A stretch of DNA of 8,373 bases from Clostridia bacterium (GTDB taxonomy: Bacteria; Bacillota; Clostridia; Oscillospirales; CAG-272). Every line of letters starts with the position of its first letter. The stretch's first letter is position 1. The stretch spans positions 1 through 8,373 of the forward strand of contig CAAFLY010000150.1 in assembly GCA_900763885.1 (NCBI GenBank), in the 5' to 3' direction. Shown piece after piece: positions 1 to 5,355 of this stretch. Below the pieces are notes generated by a model. That model was not told the origin of the DNA and made no database searches. It saw only the letters and a list, made by a program, of their open reading frames with translations. The position numbers were made by a program, and so were the translations under genes.

Positions 1-10
1 ATCCATCCGA

Positions 11-16
11 AGGGAG
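11..16 (+). promoter_or_regulatory. Ribosome binding site of the first ABC exporter gene
   Basis: AGGGAG lies 8 nt before the ATG at 25, which is normal Shine-Dalgarno spacing and supports that start. No promoter is visible in the 24 bases upstream, so the operon's promoter or a preceding gene must lie to the left of the window. Confidence 0.8.
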
Positions 17-24
17 AAAATCCT

Positions 25-2343
25 ATGGCGCAAAAAGTTTGGTATTTTGATCCGTCGAAGCCGGCGGAGGTACCGGAAATTCTCCATGGCGCGCTCCGGG
101 AGCACGGAATTCCGCTTTCCGAGATCAAGCTGTGCATCATGACCGACCGTTCCCCCGATATGGCACGCTGCGACTCGTATCTTTTGGCGACGGACACCAC
201 CATACTGGTTCTGTCCGGTACCGTTACGCTGCGGCACAAAAAAGGCGGCGTCGGCAAGGCTGCATACAGACCGGAGCGGTCGTTTGATGAGATTGACTAC
301 ACCACATTCCCGCTTTCCGATTTCGAGGATTTTTCCACGGAAGAACAGATTTCCTCCGTGCGCATGACCGGGAAATTGAAGGCGGGCGGTTATCGTCTGC
401 TCACAAACAGTTCCAATACATACAAACCGTCTGTCCAGTCCGCCTGCAAATTTCTGAAGCAGCTTTCGGAAAAGGGCGAGATCGAGCCGGACAAGGAGGG
501 CAATCATCGCGACGAGATCTTCTGTCCGAAATGCGGCAGCCGCTATGTAGATGAAGCGCGCAAGATCTGTCCGAAGTGCATGGACAAGAATAAGATCATA
601 CGTCGCACCGGTGTGTTCCTCTTAAAATACAAATTCCACATGGCGATGGTGGCGCTGGCTCTGGTGCTGTCCAGTGCGCTCGGCGTAATCGCCCCGTATA
701 TCAGCTCAAGCTTTTACTACGATGAGGTGCTCTCGAAAACGGGTAAGCATTACGGCGAGCTGATCCTCGTGCTGTCCATGATCGTTGGTATGCGCATCGT
801 CTCAATCTTCATTTCGATCTTCCACACGATCGTCACCTCCACGATCGCCGCGCGGCTGTCGTACGATCTCAAAAAGACGATCTTCAACGCCATCGAACGG
901 CTGTCCATCAGCTTTTACACAAGCCGACAGACGGGCGGACTGATGGCGCAGGTCACAAACGACGCGGACACCATCTACTGGTTCTTCTGCGACGGCGTGC
1001 CGTACTTCCTTGTGAACATCGTGCAAATCGCCGCGGTGCTGGTGATCATGTTCACGCGCAACTGGCTTCTCACGCTGCTGGCGCTGGTCACATTCCCGCT
1101 GCTCTTTGTCTCCATCCGGCTGCTCTTTGAACAGATGGGCAAGCTGCACGCGAAACGGTGGACAAAATCCCGCGGCATGAACGCGATTTTAAGTGACGTT
1201 TTGAGCGGTATGCGCGTGGTCAAGGCGTTCTCCAAGGAAAAGGACGAGATCCGGCGATTCGGCAGGAGCAGTGAAGCCGTTGCCGAGGCAGAGGAAAACA
1301 CGTCCATCTTCGGCACAGTCGCGTTTCCAGGCGTCAACCTGCTCTTCACGATCAGCAATCTGATCGTGCTGGGCGCGGGCGGCTGGATGGTGATCGAGGG
1401 CAAGATGACATACGGTATGCTGCTGCTCTTCATCTCCTATATGAACATGATCTACAGTCCGATGTACGCCTTTGTCGATATGGTGTACTGGTTCACGGAC
1501 AGCCTCAACGCCATGAGCCGCCTCATCGAGGTCATGGACGCGCAGCCCGATGTGGTGGAAGCCGCGCACCCGGTCCATATCGACCATATAGAAGGCAATG
1601 TGGAATTTAGGCACGTCGATTTCTCCTACGACAAGAACCGCAAGGTCATCGACGACATTTCGTTCAACATTGAAGCAGGTCATGCGCTCGGTATCGTCGG
1701 ACACACGGGCGCCGGAAAATCGACACTCGCGAACCTGCTTATCCGTTTGTACGATGTGACCGCGGGCGAGATTCTCATCGACGGGATCAATGTGAAGGAC
1801 ATTTCCTTCGCGGATCTGCGGCAGAACATCGCCATCGTCTCACAGGAAACGTACCTCTTTATGGGGACCATTCTCGAAAACATCCGTTACGCACGACCGG
1901 ACGCGACCTATGACGAGATCATCGACGCCGCGAAGATCGCCGGTGCGCACGATTTCATCGTCAAGCTGCCGGACGGCTATCAGACCATGATCGGCTTCGG
2001 CTACAAGGATCTCTCCGGCGGCGAACGGCAGCGCATCTCCATCGCACGCTCCATCCTGCGTGATCCGCGGATCCTCATCCTCGATGAAGCGACCGCCGCC
2101 ATGGACACGGAGACGGAGCGCAAGATCCAGACCGCCATTGAAAAGCTCTCCAGGGGGCGCACGACCATCACCATTGCGCATCGCCTCTCTACCCTGCGCG
2201 ATGTGGACAAGCTGATCGTCATCGAAAACGGCAAGGTCCCGGAGGCCGGCACGCATCTGGAGCTGATCAACAAGAAGGGCATCTATTATAAGCTGTACAA
2301 GTTACAGATGGATGCGATGAAGAATATCGGTATCGAAGGCTGA
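25..2343 (+). CDS. ABC exporter half-transporter with N-terminal beta domain and zinc ribbon (DUF1854-associated)
   Basis: This is a membrane ATPase of the ABC exporter type (fused membrane and ATPase domains) that moves an unknown substrate across the cytoplasmic membrane. Residues about 1-160 form a beta-rich domain that reads like a PH-like fold: paired strands near 50-70 and 110-130, then a helix near 138-152. A zinc ribbon follows with CPKC pairs at C167/C170 and C182/C185. Six membrane helices follow, about 206-228, 245-270, 325-346, 349-370, 432-457 and 464-490. The ATPase domain starts near 528 and is complete: Walker A G559-T567 (K565), Q-loop Q607, signature LSGGE 663-667, Walker B D687 with catalytic E688, and switch H719. 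The segment before the signature reads IGFG rather than the usual GERG. At 772 aa it is about 180 residues longer than a plain half-exporter, all of it at the N-terminus. It is the first of three co-directional genes, and its likely partner is the ABC protein at 2961-5243. The exporter call is firm; the substrate is unknown. Confidence 0.93.
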   Translation: MAQKVWYFDPSKPAEVPEILHGALREHGIPLSEIKLCIMTDRSPDMARCDSYLLATDTTILVLSGTVTLRHKKGGVGKAAYRPERSFDEIDYTTFPLSDFEDFSTEEQISSVRMTGKLKAGGYRLLTNSSNTYKPSVQSACKFLKQLSEKGEIEPDKEGNHRDEIFCPKCGSRYVDEARKICPKCMDKNKIIRRTGVFLLKYKFHMAMVALALVLSSALGVIAPYISSSFYYDEVLSKTGKHYGELILVLSMIVGMRIVSIFISIFHTIVTSTIAARLSYDLKKTIFNAIERLSISFYTSRQTGGLMAQVTNDADTIYWFFCDGVPYFLVNIVQIAAVLVIMFTRNWLLTLLALVTFPLLFVSIRLLFEQMGKLHAKRWTKSRGMNAILSDVLSGMRVVKAFSKEKDEIRRFGRSSEAVAEAEENTSIFGTVAFPGVNLLFTISNLIVLGAGGWMVIEGKMTYGMLLLFISYMNMIYSPMYAFVDMVYWFTDSLNAMSRLIEVMDAQPDVVEAAHPVHIDHIEGNVEFRHVDFSYDKNRKVIDDISFNIEAGHALGIVGHTGAGKSTLANLLIRLYDVTAGEILIDGINVKDISFADLRQNIAIVSQETYLFMGTILENIRYARPDATYDEIIDAAKIAGAHDFIVKLPDGYQTMIGFGYKDLSGGERQRISIARSILRDPRILILDEATAAMDTETERKIQTAIEKLSRGRTTITIAHRLSTLRDVDKLIVIENGKVPEAGTHLELINKKGIYYKLYKLQMDAMKNIGIEG

Positions 2344-2349
2344 CGCCAC

Positions 2350-2354
2350 GGAGG
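2350..2354 (+). promoter_or_regulatory. Ribosome binding site of the DUF1854 gene, long spacing
   Basis: GGAGG sits 13 nt before the ATG at 2368, longer than the usual 5-9 nt. No in-frame ATG, GTG or TTG lies closer to it, so the ATG stands. The long spacing could lower translation of this subunit relative to the two flanking ABC genes. Confidence 0.65.
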
Positions 2355-2367
2355 ATCGCTATTATTT

Positions 2368-2931
2368 ATGGAAGAAAAAAACAACGTACAGCAAAAAGGA
2401 AAGGCTTTATCGGATATTGTCGCGATCACGTATATCCGCGCGGACAATGCCGTATTTGCCAAAAATAACGATTTTATCTCCCTGAAGCTGACCGCACCGA
2501 ACGCGGAAGGGGTCACGGAGACCAAGGAATACGACCGGATTTTCCTGCACCGGGTTTTCCCGTTTGACAATCCCTACGCGTACATTTCCGTACTCGACCG
2601 GGACTCGAACGAGATCGGTTTGATTGCCGATATGCAGGAGCTGAAGCCGGAGGACGCGGAAATGCTGCGTGCGGAGCTGAATCGGAAATACTACACGCCG
2701 GTCATCCGCTCCATTCTCTCGATGAAGGACAAATTCGGCTTCTCCTACTGGAAGGTTATGACGGACGAGGGCGAGATGACTTTCACCCTGCACGACACGT
2801 TCCACAGCATGATGAAGGTGGACGGCGGCAACCGTATCTTCATCACCGATGTGGACGGCAACCGGTATGAGATTCCGGATCTGAAAAAGCTGGACCGGAA
2901 GAGCTACCGGAAAATCGAGCTGTTCCTCTAA
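2368..2931 (+). CDS. DUF1854 family protein, partner of the flanking ABC exporters
   Basis: This is a 187-aa soluble protein with no signal peptide or membrane helix, so it should be cytosolic. I recognise the DUF1854 family from its motif order: an arginine followed by FPF (62-66), an 'isvlD...EIGLI' strand pair (73-85), the helix and loop LNRKYYTPVI (104-113), a W128-x-V-M-T-D strand with a following turn, and a closing ITDVDGNRYEI segment (159-169) before LDRKSY. The biochemical function of the family is not established. In several Proteobacteria the family is encoded beside similar ABC proteins in cyanophycin loci. Here it sits between two exporter genes with gaps of 24 and 29 nt, so all three are almost surely co-transcribed. 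I infer a regulatory or adaptor subunit of the transporter. Being coded between the two halves suggests a stoichiometric complex, but this is not shown by the sequence. Confidence 0.9.
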   Translation: MEEKNNVQQKGKALSDIVAITYIRADNAVFAKNNDFISLKLTAPNAEGVTETKEYDRIFLHRVFPFDNPYAYISVLDRDSNEIGLIADMQELKPEDAEMLRAELNRKYYTPVIRSILSMKDKFGFSYWKVMTDEGEMTFTLHDTFHSMMKVDGGNRIFITDVDGNRYEIPDLKKLDRKSYRKIELFL

Positions 2932-2947
2932 CCCACCATTGCAAAAG

Positions 2948-2954
2948 AAAGGAG
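2948..2954 (+). promoter_or_regulatory. Ribosome binding site of the second ABC exporter gene
   Basis: AAAGGAG lies 6 nt before the ATG at 2961, close to ideal. It fixes the start and predicts efficient translation, stronger than for the DUF1854 gene just upstream. Confidence 0.85.
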
Positions 2955-2960
2955 TGTGCT

Positions 2961-5243
2961 ATGGAAAATAGACAAGCTCTGACAAAACGGCTCTGTACAC
3001 TGGATCCATCGCTCACGGCGGAAGACATCCTCATTGCCTATGGATACGATCTGCTGCCGGACGACTCCTATGTGCGCTGTAACGGAATTGCCGCGTTTCT
3101 ACGAGACCGATTCCTACTCTATCGCGACGGGAAGCGGGTTCTAGACATACCGCACGGTGAGATCGACAGCTTCACGTTCCGACAGGGGATCGGCTGTGTG
3201 TTCACAGAATATAAGGACAAGGGCGGCGCGGATCACATTCTGTGCCGTGGAGCCATGCAGTATTTGGACACCTTCGCAGCGGTCATCAAGGAAATGAACC
3301 GCTATCTGGAGGGAAAACCCATCCACTACGAATACGAAAAGGAGCTCGACAGGGTCTGCCCGAAGTGCGGTCGTCCGTATCGCGCCGGATCGACCATCTG
3401 CGACTTCTGCGTGGACAAAAAAAGCTATCTGAAGCGGCTGTGGCAGGTCGCGCATCCCTATCGCTTCTACATCTACGGCTCAATCGCGTTTTATTTCGTG
3501 ATCGCGCTGTTCAATCTGCTCCCGCCGTACTTAAACCGCGTGCTTGTGGACGACTTCATTCAGGCAGACACCAAGCCTGTCGCGACGCAGTTTGTCCTTG
3601 TGCTCGTGTCGATTCTGGCGGTACATATTTTCGCGAATCTACTGTCCATCATCCGCAGCATCCTGCTCATCAAGGCCTCCAACAAGCTGGTGGTACGAAT
3701 GCGCGAGATGATCTTTAACAAGATTCAGATGCTCTCCATCTCCCGCATTTCCAAACGGACGGCGGGAGAGCTGATGAACCGGGTTTCCGGTGATACCAGA
3801 CAGCTCACGCAATTCTTAACGGGCGATCTCGGCGACATCATTGAGCAGGCGGTCACGCTCATCGCCGTTTCAGCGATCCTTTTCGCCTACGACTGGCGTC
3901 TCGCGCTGATGATCCTTCTTCCGGCGCCGATCGTCATGTACACAAACCGCCTGTTCTGGAGCTTCATGGGCAGGATGTACCACAGGCAATGGACACTGGA
4001 ATCCCGCTCCAGCACGATCTTACACGATATTTTTTCCGGCATCCGCGTCGTCAAGGCGTTCGGTATGGAGCATCGCGAGACGGAGCGGTTTGACAAGGTG
4101 ATCGCCGAGCAGCGCGACACCTCCATCCGCAACGAACGCTTCTACGGCGTATTCAGTCCGATCATGAGCTTTTTCATGGGGATCGGCGAGTTCTTTCTGC
4201 TCTACTACGTCGGCAATCGGATCTTAGGCGGCACGATGACCATCGGTGAGATGAGCCAGTTCTCCGCGTATGTCGGAATCATCTACGGTCCGCTGCGGTG
4301 GATGTCCAATTTCCCGCGCCGGTTCGTGCGGTTTTTGACCTCGGTCGTCAAGATCTTCGACGTCATTGACGAGGATCCGGAGATCAAGGACAAATCGGAC
4401 GCCGTGGACCACAAGATCGAAGGCTACATCACGTTCGATCACGTGTCCTTCGGTTACAACAATACGACCAATGTGCTGCGCGACATCAACGTCGAGATCA
4501 AGCCCGGTGAGATGATCGGCATCGTCGGCAAATCGGGCGTGGGAAAATCGACCCTCATCAACCTCGTCATGCGTATGTACGACGTGAACGAGGGATCACT
4601 GAAGATCGATGGGATCGACATCCGCGATATTTCCCAGGATTCGCTCCGCTCGCAGATCGGCGTGGTGCTGCAGGAAACGTTCCTCTTCTCCGGCACGATC
4701 TACGACAACATCGCCTATGCCAAGCCCTCCGCGACGCCGGATGAGGTGATCACAGCCGCCAAGCTTGCCGGTGCGCACCAGTTTATCATGAAGCTGCCGA
4801 ACGCGTACAACACGAAGGTCGGCGAACGCGGACACACGTTATCGGGCGGTGAACGGCAGCGTGTCGCGATCGCCCGTGCGCTGCTCCACAATCCGCGGAT
4901 CCTGATCCTCGACGAAGCGACGGCTTCTCTGGATACGGAGACGGAAAAGCAGATCCAGGACGCGCTCCAACAGCTCATCGCGGATCGTACAACCCTTGCC
5001 ATCGCGCACCGTCTGTCCACCCTGCGCAACGCGACGCGGATTCTGGTGCTGGACAAGGGAGAGCTTGTGGAGATCGGCACGCACGAGGAGCTGATGCGCA
5101 AAAAGGGGATCTATTACGGTCTCGTCATGGCGCAGCGGCAGATGTCGAAAATGCCCTCGAAGAACCGCGCCTCATCAGACGGAACAGAAAAAACGGCCTC
5201 CGACGCGACCGCAGAAGCTGTACCGGCTCCCGCGAACGGATAA
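2961..5243 (+). CDS. Second ABC exporter half-transporter with N-terminal beta domain and zinc ribbon
   Basis: This is a 760-aa membrane ATPase and the probable heterodimer partner of the ABC protein at 25-2343. Residues about 1-125 form a beta-rich domain with the strand pattern of bacterial PH-like domains (strands near 41-60, 'IPHGEIDSF' near 62-71, more strands to about 96, then a helix near 100-117). It aligns by eye with the first transporter's N-terminus, including an Arg-Cys pair (C40 here, C49 there). A zinc ribbon follows at C133/C136 and C147/C150. Six membrane helices span about 170-460. The ATPase domain is canonical: Walker A G523-T531 (K529), Q-loop Q571, a normal VGERG segment, signature LSGGE 627-631, Walker B D651 with catalytic E652, and switch H683. 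Residues 728-760 form a Ser/Ala/Pro-rich, probably disordered tail that the first transporter lacks. It is the last gene of the operon, followed by an intrinsic terminator. The transport substrate is unknown. Confidence 0.93.
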   Translation: MENRQALTKRLCTLDPSLTAEDILIAYGYDLLPDDSYVRCNGIAAFLRDRFLLYRDGKRVLDIPHGEIDSFTFRQGIGCVFTEYKDKGGADHILCRGAMQYLDTFAAVIKEMNRYLEGKPIHYEYEKELDRVCPKCGRPYRAGSTICDFCVDKKSYLKRLWQVAHPYRFYIYGSIAFYFVIALFNLLPPYLNRVLVDDFIQADTKPVATQFVLVLVSILAVHIFANLLSIIRSILLIKASNKLVVRMREMIFNKIQMLSISRISKRTAGELMNRVSGDTRQLTQFLTGDLGDIIEQAVTLIAVSAILFAYDWRLALMILLPAPIVMYTNRLFWSFMGRMYHRQWTLESRSSTILHDIFSGIRVVKAFGMEHRETERFDKVIAEQRDTSIRNERFYGVFSPIMSFFMGIGEFFLLYYVGNRILGGTMTIGEMSQFSAYVGIIYGPLRWMSNFPRRFVRFLTSVVKIFDVIDEDPEIKDKSDAVDHKIEGYITFDHVSFGYNNTTNVLRDINVEIKPGEMIGIVGKSGVGKSTLINLVMRMYDVNEGSLKIDGIDIRDISQDSLRSQIGVVLQETFLFSGTIYDNIAYAKPSATPDEVITAAKLAGAHQFIMKLPNAYNTKVGERGHTLSGGERQRVAIARALLHNPRILILDEATASLDTETEKQIQDALQQLIADRTTLAIAHRLSTLRNATRILVLDKGELVEIGTHEELMRKKGIYYGLVMAQRQMSKMPSKNRASSDGTEKTASDATAEAVPAPANG

Positions 5244-5263
5244 CTTCCAAAACAACCAGACGC

Positions 5264-5315
5264 AAAACACGACCTGTTCTCCCGGATGTGGGACAGCAGG
5301 TCGTGCGTTTTTTTT
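5264..5315 (+). terminator. Intrinsic terminator of the ABC operon, possibly bidirectional
   Basis: A long hairpin pairs 5268-5283 with 5290-5305 around a 6-nt loop. It has 16 positions in register with one C-C mismatch (5279/5294) and one T-G wobble (5277/5296), and the outer 9 bp (CACGACCTG/CAGGTCGTG) are perfect. CG and eight Ts (5308-5315) follow, giving a strong rho-independent terminator for the plus strand. On the minus strand the same hairpin is followed by only four Ts, so it may also end the converging GH2 transcript, whose stop codon is about 50 nt away, though less efficiently. Confidence 0.9.
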
Positions 5316-5355
5316 ATTCTATAAGAAGCTATGCCGGATCAGACGTCCCATCCAT

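Noticed and set aside
802..1704. Long open frames on the minus strand inside the first ABC gene, including 802-1149, 975-1433 and 1189-1704
   Set aside because: They lie wholly opposite a clear ABC exporter gene, encode compositionally odd His/Arg/Asp-rich or Ser-rich proteins with no recognisable family, and lack ribosome binding sites. They are shadows of codon bias.
25..5243. Naming the operon a cyanophycin exporter
   Set aside because: The DUF1854/ABC association with cyanophycin comes from other bacteria. No cyanophycin synthetase, cyanophycinase or isoaspartyl dipeptidase is visible here, so the substrate is left open.
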